Notes: generated by a model not told the origin, from the letters alone. DNA of 64,000 nucleotides from Tropicimonas marinistellae (GCF_001509585.1 NZ_LNCI01000002.1:1-64000), one strand, 5' to 3'. Positions 19,397 through 28,562 are shown, counted from the first letter of the stretch. Program-made: numbers and translations.

Positions 19397-19848
19397 TCGA
19401 ACTCGATGAAACGGATCGGCAGATCCTGCGTGCACTGCGTACCGATGCCTCCCTCAGCGCGGGCGAGATTGGCCGGCGCCTGGGTCTCAGCCAGCCGGCG
19501 GCGTGGCGCCGGATCCGGCGCCTGACCGAGAACGGGGTGATCGCGGGGCGGCGCCTCGTGCTTGACCGGGAAGCGCTCGGCTTCGGTGTGACCGTCTTCC
19601 TGGGGGTCAAGCTGGCCACCAAGGGGCGCGTTTCCCTCGACGAGTTCGAGCGCGCCGCCGCCGCCATCCCGGAGGTCCAGACGATCGAACATGTGCTGGG
19701 CCTCTACGACTACCGCCTGCGCGTCGTCGCCCGCGACCTCGCGGATTTCGAACGTATCCTGCGGCGGCGCATCATGACCCTGCCCGGTGCGGGCAATGTC
19801 GAGGCCAATGTGATGCTGAGCGAAGAGCGGCTGGTCGGGCCGCTCTGA
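19393..19848 (+). CDS. Lrp/AsnC family transcriptional regulator (second of a pair)
   Basis: This 151-residue protein starts at GTG 19393 within the end of the first Lrp gene. It shows the classic Lrp opening (LDETDRQILRALRTDASLS, EIGRRLGLSQPAAWRRIRRL) and the AsnC domain (VKLATKGRVSLDEF, VLGLYDYRLRVVARDLADFERIL). The two paralogues have equal length but differ clearly in the recognition helix, so they may form a heteromer or bind different sites. The gene ends one base from the stop of a reverse-strand sulfotransferase gene. Confidence 0.9.
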   Translation: MIELDETDRQILRALRTDASLSAGEIGRRLGLSQPAAWRRIRRLTENGVIAGRRLVLDREALGFGVTVFLGVKLATKGRVSLDEFERAAAAIPEVQTIEHVLGLYDYRLRVVARDLADFERILRRRIMTLPGAGNVEANVMLSEERLVGPL

Positions 19849-19849
19849 T

Positions 19850-20545
19850 TTAGTGCCCGGGTTGCTCCCCAGCGGCGTACCCGAGCGCGTTGGCGACCTC
19901 CGGGTCGACCTGGCGCCTGATCCAGTCAATATCCTCACCGGATAGGCCGCTTTCGTCGGTGTCCGTCTCTGGTGCAACGGGCGGACCGACGCGCCCCTCG
20001 GGCAACGAGACCGGAGCGGCACCCCGCCGTTGCAGGCCAAATCGTGCGCTGAATGCAGAAAGGCATTCCTCCGGATCCCGCATCAGATCTTCGCAGCGCA
20101 GGAAAACCCGCTGATCCGAGACCGCCTTCCAGTTCAACCAGGAGAAATAGAACTGGTTCCAATACTCGGTAGGGTGCAGGAAGTAGTAACGCGGCCGACT
20201 GTCGCCGCCGGTGTTGTCATAGACGATGAAGCGCCGCCGGATGAATTCAGAAATGTTTCGGCCGACATCGAGTTCCGGCCGACGTGCCTGCCAGAAACGG
20301 TAGAGGGAGCGGTTCAGCTCCACCGGATCCTTCGACATCACGAGGATCGGCACCTTGCGCGGGATCGGGCGTTTGATTTCGGTCGGCGGAACACCGTGTT
20401 TCCAGAACCATTCGTTGAATACCACGCGCGTGTGGAAATACTGCTCCAGACAAGTCTGCGTGACGTTCGTACCTGACCGGAATGTTCCGACAACGAGAAC
20501 CTTCCGGCGGGTGAAGGGGAGGGACAGCGCTCCGGGCTTGCTCAT
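19850..20545 (-). CDS. Sulfotransferase family protein
   Basis: This 231-residue protein carries a P-loop-like 5'-phosphosulfate-binding motif near its start (VLVVGTFRSGTNVTQ) and a downstream segment (PILVMSKDPVELNRSLYRFW) in the place of the 3'-phosphate-binding strand of PAPS-dependent sulfotransferases. It would transfer sulfate from PAPS to an unknown acceptor, perhaps a glycan. The ATG at 20545 overlaps the stop of the upstream gene by four bases, which links the two functions. An earlier start at 20656 lies deep in that gene and is less likely. No signal peptide is seen. Confidence 0.68.
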   Translation of the reverse strand: MSKPGALSLPFTRRKVLVVGTFRSGTNVTQTCLEQYFHTRVVFNEWFWKHGVPPTEIKRPIPRKVPILVMSKDPVELNRSLYRFWQARRPELDVGRNISEFIRRRFIVYDNTGGDSRPRYYFLHPTEYWNQFYFSWLNWKAVSDQRVFLRCEDLMRDPEECLSAFSARFGLQRRGAAPVSLPEGRVGPPVAPETDTDESGLSGEDIDWIRRQVDPEVANALGYAAGEQPGH

Positions 20546-21378
20546 TGCCGCGATCTTCCGCCAGCAAAGCGTGTGAACCTGTGCCAAACCGGCGCTTTGC
20601 GTTGTTTCACCGGCTTGCCGATGCAATGGAACAACTCCGGGCGTCGCCAAACACAATCCGCCAAGATGGTTTCCTCGTCGTGGCCGTAGGGCATGGCGGC
20701 CGCGCGATCTGCGGCGCGACCGAACTCCTCGTGAAGCACCGCCCAGGTGGGCACGTCGGCACTCAGGAAACTGGCATTGAGTGGCAGACGAGCGCCAAGA
20801 AAGCGCATAGGGCTCGCATAGTGCGAGACCTTGCCGACCGGCGTGCTGACCCGGGCGAAATCATCGTTCTCCCGTTGACCGACGAAACGGGCAATCGAGG
20901 CGTCGATCCACGCAACCGACTGGTCCGGGTCGGAGGTTTCGGCGAGGGCTGCCGCAAGCGGCACCTTGCTCATCCAGATCGCCAGCATGGCGTGAAATGC
21001 CTCCTTGCCGCTGCCGACGAGGTCGCGCCAGTAGTGGTTCATTCCCTTCTCACCGGAATAGCTGGGCGGTTTTGCGATGCTGTCCAACGCCATGTTCTCG
21101 CAGCCCGCCAGCAGCCGCAGCGCGAGTTCCGCGCCGGGAAGAGCCGCCTGATCCATAACGACCGTATCGACCGAGATGGCACGATCACGGCACCAGCCTT
21201 CGATCTTTTCGATCAAATCGGCATCATCGGAGAGGAAACGCAGGTTACCGCCGGCGATCATGTCGAGCGTGCGGGGCAGGTACCGCTCGTATTGCTCCAC
21301 GGAATTCTTTGTGTTGCCGGGCACATGCCAGTACCCACAGCAATAAAGGCGCTGTTGGATATTGCGGTGTGCGACCAT
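20542..21378 (-). CDS. Probable HtrL/YibB-like glycosyltransferase-type protein
   Basis: The 278-residue product starts after a GGGAGA site. I do not recognise it firmly. CCGYWHVPGNTKNSVEQYERYLPR near the start, IWMSKVPLAAALAE and especially VAWIDASIARF in the middle, then MPYGHDEETILADC, resemble HtrL/YibB-type proteins, which are glycosyltransferase-like. There is no signal peptide or membrane helix. It is translationally coupled to a sulfotransferase, so the two may build or decorate one surface glycan. The function is an inference. Confidence 0.55.
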   Translation of the reverse strand: MVAHRNIQQRLYCCGYWHVPGNTKNSVEQYERYLPRTLDMIAGGNLRFLSDDADLIEKIEGWCRDRAISVDTVVMDQAALPGAELALRLLAGCENMALDSIAKPPSYSGEKGMNHYWRDLVGSGKEAFHAMLAIWMSKVPLAAALAETSDPDQSVAWIDASIARFVGQRENDDFARVSTPVGKVSHYASPMRFLGARLPLNASFLSADVPTWAVLHEEFGRAADRAAAMPYGHDEETILADCVWRRPELFHCIGKPVKQRKAPVWHRFTRFAGGRSRQ

Positions 21379-21503
21379 TCGTTCTCCCTGCGTGCCGCTC
21401 TGCGTATGTCGCGGCCGCGCCTGCGCCTCGTCCCATCATAAGCCGGTCGTCTCGCGCAGGGAATCCCGTACGGAGGCTCCGTGTCGAAGAATATCGGATG
21501 CCT

Positions 21504-22703
21504 TCAGTGTCCCATGCCCGCGCGCATCACCGCCTGCCGCAGCCCGGACAGGTCGTGCACTGCCTTCATTCCAGCCAATCGCAACAATTGCACCTGCGAG
21601 TTCGGTGACCGGGTGATCCGATTGAACAGGTCGATTGCGGTGACCCGGCGCCGGATGTCGGCGGAGCGGGTGCGATCGTATTCATTCAACATCTCAGGCT
21701 TTCCCAGCCCGTCGCGTCCGGCCATCAGCGCCAGGTCGCGAAGCAGGATCAGGTCGTTGAGCGACGTGTTGAGCCCCTGAGCGCCAATGGGCGGGATCAC
21801 ATGCGCGGCCTCGGCCATGATCGCCACTCGCGGCGCGGACAGCCGAGCAGCCCGCTGACTGATGATAGGCCAAAGCCGGCGGTCGGACTTCAGGTGCAGT
21901 GGGCCGAGTATGTAGCAGGAGCGCTCGGACATGCGCGCCTCGAACTCCGCGGTCTCCATCGCTGCCAGCTCCTCGGCGCGCGGGCCGGGATTCATCCAAA
22001 CCACAGCCGAAGCCGGCTGACCGTCCAGATCGGGCAGGGGAACCAGGGTGAACGGACCACCCTGATTGTAAATCTCGGTGGACACATGCGCATGGGGCTT
22101 GGGGTGACAGACAACGAAGGCAAGGGTCTTCTGGCCATAGCGCGTCGTGTGCACGCCGATGCCCGCGGCTTCGCGCACCGCTGAATTTCGCCCGTCAGCG
22201 GCGACAACCAATTGCGCGGCAACGGAATTGCCGTCGCTGAGGCGGACGATCGCACCGCTGTCGCGAGCGATCATGGAAGCGAAGCTGGTGCCGAAGCGCA
22301 GTTCCACGTTTTCGAGCCCATCCAAGACCCGTGCCAGCCCCTGCAAGACGCGCCAATTCATCAGGTTCCAGCCAAAGCTGCTTTCGCCAAGGTCGCTGGC
22401 CATGAATTCACGGCTGTCGCGGATCTGGGGTGGCCAGTCCACCGTGTCGACAACCCGCAGCACATTGAGCGGAGTTGCTGTTTCGGCAAGGTCGCCCCAG
22501 AGGCCAATCTGTTCGAAAAGCTGCTTCGCCGGCTGCAGGAAGGCCGTCGACCGCAAGTCGGAGCCGTCTGCGTCGCCGTCCGTGACCGGCGGGGTGGGCG
22601 AAACGAGAATGGTGCGGAAACCGGCGCGCCCGAAGGCAAGCGCCGCGGTAAGGCCGGCGATCCCGCCGCCGGCGATCAGGATTTCGGTATCGGTGCGTGC
22701 CAT
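21504..22703 (-). CDS. UbiH/COQ6 family FAD-dependent monooxygenase
   Basis: The 399-residue protein begins with the FAD-binding Rossmann motif ILIAGGGIAGLTAALAFGRAG. It has the second flavin motifs VVAADGRNSAVREAAGI and ISQRAARLSAPRVAIMAEAAHVIPPIGAQGLNTSLND; the last replaces the usual GDAAH with AEAAH. The family hydroxylates the ubiquinone ring. The start at 22703 has a GGAGGG site upstream; the open frame extends back to 22760 without family sequence. The exact hydroxylation position cannot be told. Confidence 0.88.
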   Translation of the reverse strand: MARTDTEILIAGGGIAGLTAALAFGRAGFRTILVSPTPPVTDGDADGSDLRSTAFLQPAKQLFEQIGLWGDLAETATPLNVLRVVDTVDWPPQIRDSREFMASDLGESSFGWNLMNWRVLQGLARVLDGLENVELRFGTSFASMIARDSGAIVRLSDGNSVAAQLVVAADGRNSAVREAAGIGVHTTRYGQKTLAFVVCHPKPHAHVSTEIYNQGGPFTLVPLPDLDGQPASAVVWMNPGPRAEELAAMETAEFEARMSERSCYILGPLHLKSDRRLWPIISQRAARLSAPRVAIMAEAAHVIPPIGAQGLNTSLNDLILLRDLALMAGRDGLGKPEMLNEYDRTRSADIRRRVTAIDLFNRITRSPNSQVQLLRLAGMKAVHDLSGLRQAVMRAGMGH

Positions 22704-22782
22704 CGCGGACCCTCCTGACCCCGGATGTAGGGCGACAGCGCCCCGGGGCACAAGCGGCAAAGGGTCTCGCGTCGATCCAGGG

Positions 22783-23019
22783 CTATCCGCCGACGCTGAT
22801 GACGATCAGGAGCGCGAGGGAGACGAAGGTCAGCAGCACAAAGAGTACGCCGACGCCAGCTACCCCCATCGACAGAGCGGTAAGCACGGCCACGACCAGC
22901 AGGACCGCCACGATACCGAACAATGCTACCTCGCCCTCCGCGCGCGCGAGCCCCTTCCAGCCGCGATCTCCCGTAAAGGGTTCTAGGCTTTCGGTCGGCG
23001 GTGTGTGCTCTTCACTCAT
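22783..23019 (-). CDS. Small membrane protein of unknown function
   Basis: The 78-residue protein starts MSEEHTPP after an AGGAG site. It has a polar acidic N-terminus of about 32 residues and then two close hydrophobic segments (about 33-53 and 55-77, rich in Val, Leu and Ala) that could form a helical hairpin. It lies between a HAD phosphatase gene and the UbiH-type gene on the same strand, with gaps of 80-105 bases. No family is recognised. Confidence 0.6.
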   Translation of the reverse strand: MSEEHTPPTESLEPFTGDRGWKGLARAEGEVALFGIVAVLLVVAVLTALSMGVAGVGVLFVLLTFVSLALLIVISVGG

Positions 23020-23124
23020 GTCGGCTCTCCTGAATTCGGTTTTATTCACTCTACTGCATATTGCGGCAGCATGTGCGAGCACCTTGCCGCAGGTGACCGA
23101 CCGTGTTCCGGCCCGGCTAAGTCC

Positions 23125-23775
23125 CTATGCGGCCGCGAGCTGCCCGAGGAAATGCGCCAGATCGTCCGTGTGGTGATGGATATGCGGCGCTTCGGTCGGC
23201 TCGGGTGCCACATGTACCGTGCGCATGCCCATTTCGTGCGGTGCGGCCAGATTGCGTGGGTCGTCCTCGAACATGGCGGCACGATCCGGCGAGAGGCCAT
23301 CGGTCGCGAAGACTGCTTCGAAGGCGGCGCGTTCGGGCTTGGGGTGAAATCCGGCGTGTTCGACGCCATAGACCGCGTCGAACAGGCCCGCCAACCCACG
23401 CGCGGCGACGACCCGCTCGGCATAGGGGCGCGAAGCATTGGTGTAGACGATGCGCCGGCCCGGAAGGGCGGCTATTCCCCGGGCCAGGTGAGGGTCCGGG
23501 GTGAGGTGCCCAAGGTCGATGTCATGGACTTCGTAGAGATAGGCAGACGGGTCGACTCCATGTAGCCGCATGAGCCCGGCGAGCGTCGTGCCGAAGCGGT
23601 GCCAGTAGTCACGGCGCAAAGAGTTGGCCGCATCCCGGTCGATCCCCAGTTCACGCATCACCCAGTCGGTCATGCGCACCTCGATCTGGTCGAACAGACG
23701 CGCTTCCGGAGGGTAAAGCGTGTTGTCCAGATCAAAAACCCAGGTCTGGACGTGAGAAAATCGGCTGCGGATCAT
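23125..23775 (-). CDS. HAD-type pyrimidine 5'-nucleotidase
   Basis: The 216-residue protein has the HAD motif I WVFDLDNTLYPPEARLF with the nucleophilic Asp, motif II IVYTNASRPYA, and motifs III/IV around HPKPERAAFE and AAMFEDDPRNLAAP. DLDNTLYP plus FEDDPRNL is typical of the SDT1-like pyrimidine 5'-nucleotidases, which dephosphorylate nucleoside monophosphates. The gene is divergent from a GntR regulator, with 145 bases between them. Confidence 0.85.
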   Translation of the reverse strand: MIRSRFSHVQTWVFDLDNTLYPPEARLFDQIEVRMTDWVMRELGIDRDAANSLRRDYWHRFGTTLAGLMRLHGVDPSAYLYEVHDIDLGHLTPDPHLARGIAALPGRRIVYTNASRPYAERVVAARGLAGLFDAVYGVEHAGFHPKPERAAFEAVFATDGLSPDRAAMFEDDPRNLAAPHEMGMRTVHVAPEPTEAPHIHHHTDDLAHFLGQLAAA

Positions 23776-23833
23776 GCGCGGACCCTAGGGTGGCCGCCAA
23801 CCAGGCGCAAGCGGTGCCGTGGCAATCCGCCAG

Positions 23834-23841
23834 TGTATACA
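23834..23841. promoter_or_regulatory. TGTATACA palindrome upstream of gntR-type gene
   Basis: A perfect 8-bp palindrome TGTATACA lies 79 bases before the GntR-family start and 58 bases before the divergent HAD gene. FCD-type GntR regulators often bind short GTATAC-like palindromes, so autoregulation is plausible. The site is short and could arise by chance. Confidence 0.3.
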
Positions 23842-23920
23842 ATTGCCGACAATCGTTTGAACCCCGGCCGATTTCGGGTAGTTTCGGTATCCGCATATGC
23901 CGTGCTTTGAGGATCCTTGA

Positions 23921-24571
23921 ATGCCAAGCGACAAACACAACCACAAAGACGCCTACGATCTGATTCTCGAGGCAATAGATGTCGGTGTCTACAAGCCTGG
24001 CGACCGCTTGGTCGAGAGCGAGCTCGCAGAGCGCTTCGGCGTCTCCCGAACGCCGATCCGGGAAGCGCTGCAACGGCTTGAAACACAATCGCTTCTTGCG
24101 CGTGACGGGCGCAGCCTGATCGTAGCATCGCTCGACCATAACCAGTTGGCGGAGCTTTACGTGGTGCGGTCGGAACTGGAGGGGCTCGCCGCGCGTCTGG
24201 CAGCGCGCCATGCGGCGGCGGAGGAAGTCCATGTGCTCGAAGGCATGATAGAGGCGGATCGGGAGCTGGTGGGCGATCCACCGGCGCTGGCGCGGGCAAA
24301 CCGGCGGTTTCACCGCCAGATTCACCTGGCGTCCCACAATCGGTATCTCGTGCAGCAGCTCGACCTCGTCTACCGATCCATGGCACTCATGGCCACAACC
24401 TCGTTGGCCGCGGAAGGGCGCGGCGTTGCCGCACTTCAGGAGCACGAGGTGATCGTTGCGGCAATCAAGGCGCGCGACGAGCAGGCGGCCTACGACGCGC
24501 TAAAGGCGCATATATCCGGCGCCTTCGTGCAGCGCCTTACCGCTGACAGCGACGCGTCGACACTTCCCTGA
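23921..24571 (+). CDS. GntR family transcriptional regulator (FCD type)
   Basis: The 216-residue protein has a winged helix-turn-helix (VYKPGDRLVESELAERFGVSRTPIREALQRLE, about residues 24-55) and a C-terminal all-helical FCD domain. The metal-binding positions appear as FHRQIHLASHN and HISGAF. Such regulators respond to small carboxylates and usually control nearby catabolic genes. The nearest candidate is the divergent HAD gene; the downstream glycosyltransferase is convergent. Confidence 0.9.
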   Translation: MPSDKHNHKDAYDLILEAIDVGVYKPGDRLVESELAERFGVSRTPIREALQRLETQSLLARDGRSLIVASLDHNQLAELYVVRSELEGLAARLAARHAAAEEVHVLEGMIEADRELVGDPPALARANRRFHRQIHLASHNRYLVQQLDLVYRSMALMATTSLAAEGRGVAALQEHEVIVAAIKARDEQAAYDALKAHISGAFVQRLTADSDASTLP

Positions 24572-24658
24572 CGCTGGCCGTTCGCGGGGTGCAGGCATGT
24601 CCGGTTGTTGCTTTCCGGAGGTGACAAGCGCAAGCGTTGGCCGATCTGCCACTGAGGT

Positions 24659-26710
24659 CTACGGGGATTGCTCGTTAGATGCGGGCACCGGCCTGAACTG
24701 CAGGTTGTCTGACCCGTATAGCCGCGCCAGCGATGCCCTGGCCTTCTCGGGACCATCCAGAATGCCTGTTTCGGCTTCGGTTTCGTCATAGTGGCCGTGA
24801 CTGGTCTTGTCCCAGAAGAACGGCCTGGTGAGCACCTCGTAGAATGCCTTGTAGGAGGCGAGCGCCGCGAGCGGGAAGTAAAAGTGCTGTGTCGGTACCC
24901 ATTTCATCAGGAAACGGTGCGTCTCACCACGCACCGCGAACGCCCCGACGACGATGTTGGTCAGTTCCGAGAGCACGAAGAGCGCCATCAAGGGCCAATA
25001 GGCGGCAGATGGAAGGAGACCGGTAAGCGGGTGCGGGAGGCCGAAGGCCAGAAGCCAGAACGACCACAGCACAGGTGCGAGTAGGAACTGCGTCAGTGTT
25101 CCGAGGAAGAGCACCTGAAAGCCGGTGAACTTGCGCGGACCCAGATCCCGAAGGAGCGTGCCCGGTGCGCGCATGTGCACAGCCCAGGTCAAGGCATAGC
25201 CCTTGAGCCAGCGGGAGCGTTGCTTGATCCATGGAACCAGACGGCAGTTCGCTTCCTCGCCGGTCACTGTCTCGACCATTTCAGTGCGGTAGCCGAGGCG
25301 CGCCAGGCGCATGCCGAGATCGGCATCTTCCGTCACGTTGTGAGCGTCCCACCCGCCAAGTCGTTCCAGCGCCTCGCGCCGGAAGAAGATCGTCGTGCCC
25401 CCCAGGGGCAAGGCGAGCCCGAGGTTTTGCAGGCCCGGTAGAATCACTCCGAACCAACTTGCATATTCGATAGTGAAGCAGCGGCTGAGCCAGTTGGTGC
25501 GCGCGTTGTAATAGTCCAGCCGACCTTGCAGGCAGGCGACGTCGGGGCCGCGCTCGTGGAAGCGCCGGACAACCTTATGGAGCTGGTCGGCTTCCGGGGC
25601 ATCCTCTGCGTCCCAGACGCCGATGATCTGCCCACGGCAGAAGTCGAGCGCGTAGTTCAATGCCCGCGGTTTGGTTTGCACGCCGCCCGCGGGTACGGTC
25701 ACGATCCGCATCCAGCGTGGAAGGTGCGTGTTCGCAAGCACGTCCGCAGTGACGGTGTCTGCTTCTTCGACCACGAGCAGGATATCCATCAACTCCTTGG
25801 GATAAGCCAGCCGCGCCAGCCGCTTGACAAGCTTGTCGGCGACGTTCTGTTCCCGAAAAAGCGGCACCATGATCGAAACCGTCGGCAGACGCGCGATCGC
25901 CGGGTCGGACCGGCGGCACGACTGGAACATTGCGGGAGGCTTTTCGCGCCCGGCAAGGATAACCGTCGCCAGGGCGGTTACTTTCAGTGCCACGCTCGCG
26001 GTCAGAGTCAGGATCGCCCAGGCCGCGAGCAACAGAAAAACGGGGACCGGAAATGTCACGGCCAATGCGAGACACGTGAGAATGCCGGCGAGGATGAGAC
26101 GGGCATTGGCCGAATTTTCCCAACCGCGACAAGAATAGCTCTGCGGAACCCGCGTTTCGGCCCGCGCCGCGAGCGCAGGGTTCCGGACGGTGGTGAGCGC
26201 GCGGTGCAGTTCGGATTCGCTGGTCAGCGCCATGACGACGGGACCAAGCTTTTCCTCCAGTTCCGGCCGAATGGCGGAAAATCGCTCCGGGCGCGTCGTG
26301 GCGACCGCGACTGCGCTGCCGTTGCGTTGCCAGGGAAGAAGCCCGTGGCGAAGGCACCATGCGGAGCCCACATCGTCGACAAGTCGTGCGTCCGGCGGTT
26401 TGCCGCGGAAATCCGCGACCTCCGCGGACCATTGTTCCGACAGGCCGGCGAGAAGGTCGGTTTCGCTGACCATCCGGTTGCAAAGGAGGATTTCCCCGAT
26501 CCGCGCATCCTGACGCGCCTGCATCGCCAGCGATTTGACAAGATCCCCGGGATCCAAAACGCCGCGTTCCACGAGCCGTTGGCCAATGGGCTTGTGCGCG
26601 GATGGGTTCGAACGGACCAGCCGCGGGCGGAGGTCGTTGTCAATCCGGTCAACCAGCAGAAAGGGCTTCGCAGGCACCGGTACGAGCGGTCGACGGGTGG
26701 GCGCGGTCAT
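24659..26710 (-). CDS. Membrane family-2 glycosyltransferase with N-terminal MshEN/GspE-N-like domain
   Basis: The 683-residue protein has three parts. Residues about 40-180 resemble the MshEN/GspE-N domain (IGQRLVERGVLDPGDL, LLCNRMVSETDLLAGL), which in related proteins binds cyclic di-GMP. Hydrophobic helices follow near 200-250. The processive GT2 domain shows WDAEDAPE, TEDADLGMRLARLGY and the QRSRW motif, then C-terminal membrane helices. It should polymerise or export a polysaccharide across the inner membrane. The start at 26710 could be replaced by an ATG at 26737. A TTAA-N7-TTAA box lies 58 bases upstream. carA is upstream on the same strand. Confidence 0.85.
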   Translation of the reverse strand: MTAPTRRPLVPVPAKPFLLVDRIDNDLRPRLVRSNPSAHKPIGQRLVERGVLDPGDLVKSLAMQARQDARIGEILLCNRMVSETDLLAGLSEQWSAEVADFRGKPPDARLVDDVGSAWCLRHGLLPWQRNGSAVAVATTRPERFSAIRPELEEKLGPVVMALTSESELHRALTTVRNPALAARAETRVPQSYSCRGWENSANARLILAGILTCLALAVTFPVPVFLLLAAWAILTLTASVALKVTALATVILAGREKPPAMFQSCRRSDPAIARLPTVSIMVPLFREQNVADKLVKRLARLAYPKELMDILLVVEEADTVTADVLANTHLPRWMRIVTVPAGGVQTKPRALNYALDFCRGQIIGVWDAEDAPEADQLHKVVRRFHERGPDVACLQGRLDYYNARTNWLSRCFTIEYASWFGVILPGLQNLGLALPLGGTTIFFRREALERLGGWDAHNVTEDADLGMRLARLGYRTEMVETVTGEEANCRLVPWIKQRSRWLKGYALTWAVHMRAPGTLLRDLGPRKFTGFQVLFLGTLTQFLLAPVLWSFWLLAFGLPHPLTGLLPSAAYWPLMALFVLSELTNIVVGAFAVRGETHRFLMKWVPTQHFYFPLAALASYKAFYEVLTRPFFWDKTSHGHYDETEAETGILDGPEKARASLARLYGSDNLQFRPVPASNEQSP

Positions 26711-26767
26711 GGCCTCGCTGTGACTCCCCCAGGGCAAATGGACCCCGGAAGTCTGAGAGGCTCTTGG

Positions 26768-26782
26768 TTAACGGCGTGTTAA
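26768..26782 (-). promoter_or_regulatory. CtrA-type box TTAA-N7-TTAA
   Basis: TTAA-CGGCGTG-TTAA is an exact match to the alphaproteobacterial CtrA consensus, with the extra C after the second TTAA. The flanking decamer GTTAACGGCG is also repeated exactly 11 bases apart (26767-26776 and 26778-26787). It lies about 58 bases before the glycosyltransferase start, in promoter position. CtrA controls motility and surface genes in roseobacters. Confidence 0.55.
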
Positions 26783-26799
26783 CGGCGCGGGCAGATGCG

Positions 26800-27957
26800 T
26801 CAAGCGGCCACTGTTCGTGCCGCCATTGCCGCGGCGAAACGCTCGAAGAGGTAGTAACTGTCCTGTGGTCCCGGACTCGCTTCGGGGTGATATTGCACCG
26901 AGAAAACCGGGCGGTCCGCCACGCGAATACCGCAGTTCGATCCGTCGAACAGCGACACATGGGTCTCCAACACGCCCTCCGGCAACGTCTGGCTGTCGAC
27001 GGTGAAACCGTGGTTCATGGACGTGATCTCGACCTTGCCCGTCTCCAGATCCTTCACCGGATGGTTGGCACCGTGGTGGCCGTGGTTCATCTTGATCGTC
27101 CGCGCCCCGAGCGCCAGCGCCAGCATCTGGTGGCCGAGACAGATGCCGAAGACCGGCAGGTCCGTGCGGTCGAGGACCTCCCGGATCATCGGCACCGCAT
27201 AATCTCCTGTCGCAGCCGGGTCCCCCGGACCGTTGGACAGGAACACCCCGTCGGGGGAATGGGCGAGCACGTCGTCAGCGGCGGCCGTTGCCGGCAGAAC
27301 GGTGACGTCACAGCCCACCGAAGCCAGGCAGCGCAGGATATTCCGCTTAGCCCCGTAGTCGAGCGCCACCACCTTGTGCTTCGGAGCGTCCTGGCGCGCA
27401 TAACCGTCGGGCCAGGCCCAACGCATCTCGTCCCAGCGGTAGGACTGGGCGCAAGTGACCTGCTTCGCAAGGTCCAACCCGACAAGGCCGGAAAACCCGC
27501 GGGCGGCCTCGATCAGCGCCTCGATGTCGAACCGGCCCTCCGGGTCATGAGCGATTGCCACGTGCGGCGCGCCCTGACGCCGGATCGCGCGGGTCAGCCG
27601 CCGGGTATCCACACCGCCGATGCCGATGCGGCCGCGCCGCTCGAGCCATGTGGTCAGCGGCTCGGCCGCACGCCAGTTCGAGGGCGCGGTCGGGTCCCAT
27701 TTGACCACCATGCCGGCCGCGACCGGATCTGCCGTCTCATCGTCGTCGGGGTTGACGCCCACATTGCCCACATGCGGGAACGTGAACGTCACGACTTGTC
27801 CGGCATAGGACGGGTCGGTCATGATCTCCTGATACCCGGTCATGGCGGTGTTGAAACACAGTTCGGCAACCGTGCGTCCCGTGGCGCCGAACCCTTTGCC
27901 GTAAAACAGCGTGCCGTCGGCGAGGGCAAGGCAGGCGGTGGGGGCGTTCTGGGACAT
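26800..27957 (-). CDS. carA: Carbamoyl-phosphate synthase small subunit
   Basis: CarA is the glutaminase subunit that supplies ammonia to CarB for carbamoyl phosphate, the precursor of arginine and pyrimidines. The 385-residue protein has the N-terminal CPSase_sm domain (LADGTLFYGKGFGATG, TAMTGYQEIMTDPSYAGQ). The class I amidotransferase domain has the nucleophile in FGICLGHQML, the ammonia-loop text MNHGHHGANHPV, and the His/Glu pair in VQYHPEASPGP. It is divergent from the YqeY gene. carB is not in the window. Confidence 0.97.
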   Translation of the reverse strand: MSQNAPTACLALADGTLFYGKGFGATGRTVAELCFNTAMTGYQEIMTDPSYAGQVVTFTFPHVGNVGVNPDDDETADPVAAGMVVKWDPTAPSNWRAAEPLTTWLERRGRIGIGGVDTRRLTRAIRRQGAPHVAIAHDPEGRFDIEALIEAARGFSGLVGLDLAKQVTCAQSYRWDEMRWAWPDGYARQDAPKHKVVALDYGAKRNILRCLASVGCDVTVLPATAAADDVLAHSPDGVFLSNGPGDPAATGDYAVPMIREVLDRTDLPVFGICLGHQMLALALGARTIKMNHGHHGANHPVKDLETGKVEITSMNHGFTVDSQTLPEGVLETHVSLFDGSNCGIRVADRPVFSVQYHPEASPGPQDSYYLFERFAAAMAARTVAA

Positions 27958-28085
27958 CGGGCGACTCCTGCGGGCAAATCGGCGGCAACCTATGGGCGGC
28001 CTGCGGGGGCGTCAAGGCGTGGTTGCAAGCGCTGGTTGAAAGCGTTAAATTTCCGTTTCGAGGTTGGGGAACCTAGAGGATAACC

Positions 28086-28562
28086 ATGACGCAATTGAGA
28101 GACCGGGTGAACGCTGGTCTGAAAGACGCCATGCGCAATCGGCAAACGGATCGTCTTTCGACACTGCGGCTGATCAATGCTGCGATCAAGGATCGCGATA
28201 TCGCAACGCGCGCCGAAGGAGCGACCGAAGGGGCGACGGAGGCGGATGTACTGCAGATCCTTGGCAAAATGGTGAAGCAGCGCAAGGAGAGTGCCCGCGC
28301 CTACGAGGAAGGCGGGCGTCTGGAACTGGCCGAGAAGGAACGTGCGGAAATCATCGTTCTGGAAGAGTTCCTGCCGCGCAAGCTGAGCGATGAGGAAGTC
28401 CGCGACGCCGTCGATGCGGCCATCTCGGACACTGGCGCCGGGAGCATTCGCGACATGGGCAAGGTCATGGGAGTCCTGAAGTCCAAGTATACGGGCCGTA
28501 TGGACTTCGGGACCGTCGGGCCGCTGGTCAAGGACCGGCTCGGCGTTCGTCCACAAGTTTAG
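28086..28562 (+). CDS. GatB/YqeY domain-containing protein
   Basis: The 158-residue protein matches the YqeY family, related to the C-terminal tRNA-contacting domain of GatB. Conserved pieces are MRNRQTDRLSTLRLINAAIKDRD, ILGKMVKQRKESARAYEEGGR and the C-terminal IRDMGKVMGVLKSKYTGRMD. Its exact role is not established; tRNA or translation-linked function is assumed from the domain. The gene is divergent from carA, an arrangement often seen in alphaproteobacteria. Confidence 0.9.
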   Translation: MTQLRDRVNAGLKDAMRNRQTDRLSTLRLINAAIKDRDIATRAEGATEGATEADVLQILGKMVKQRKESARAYEEGGRLELAEKERAEIIVLEEFLPRKLSDEEVRDAVDAAISDTGAGSIRDMGKVMGVLKSKYTGRMDFGTVGPLVKDRLGVRPQV

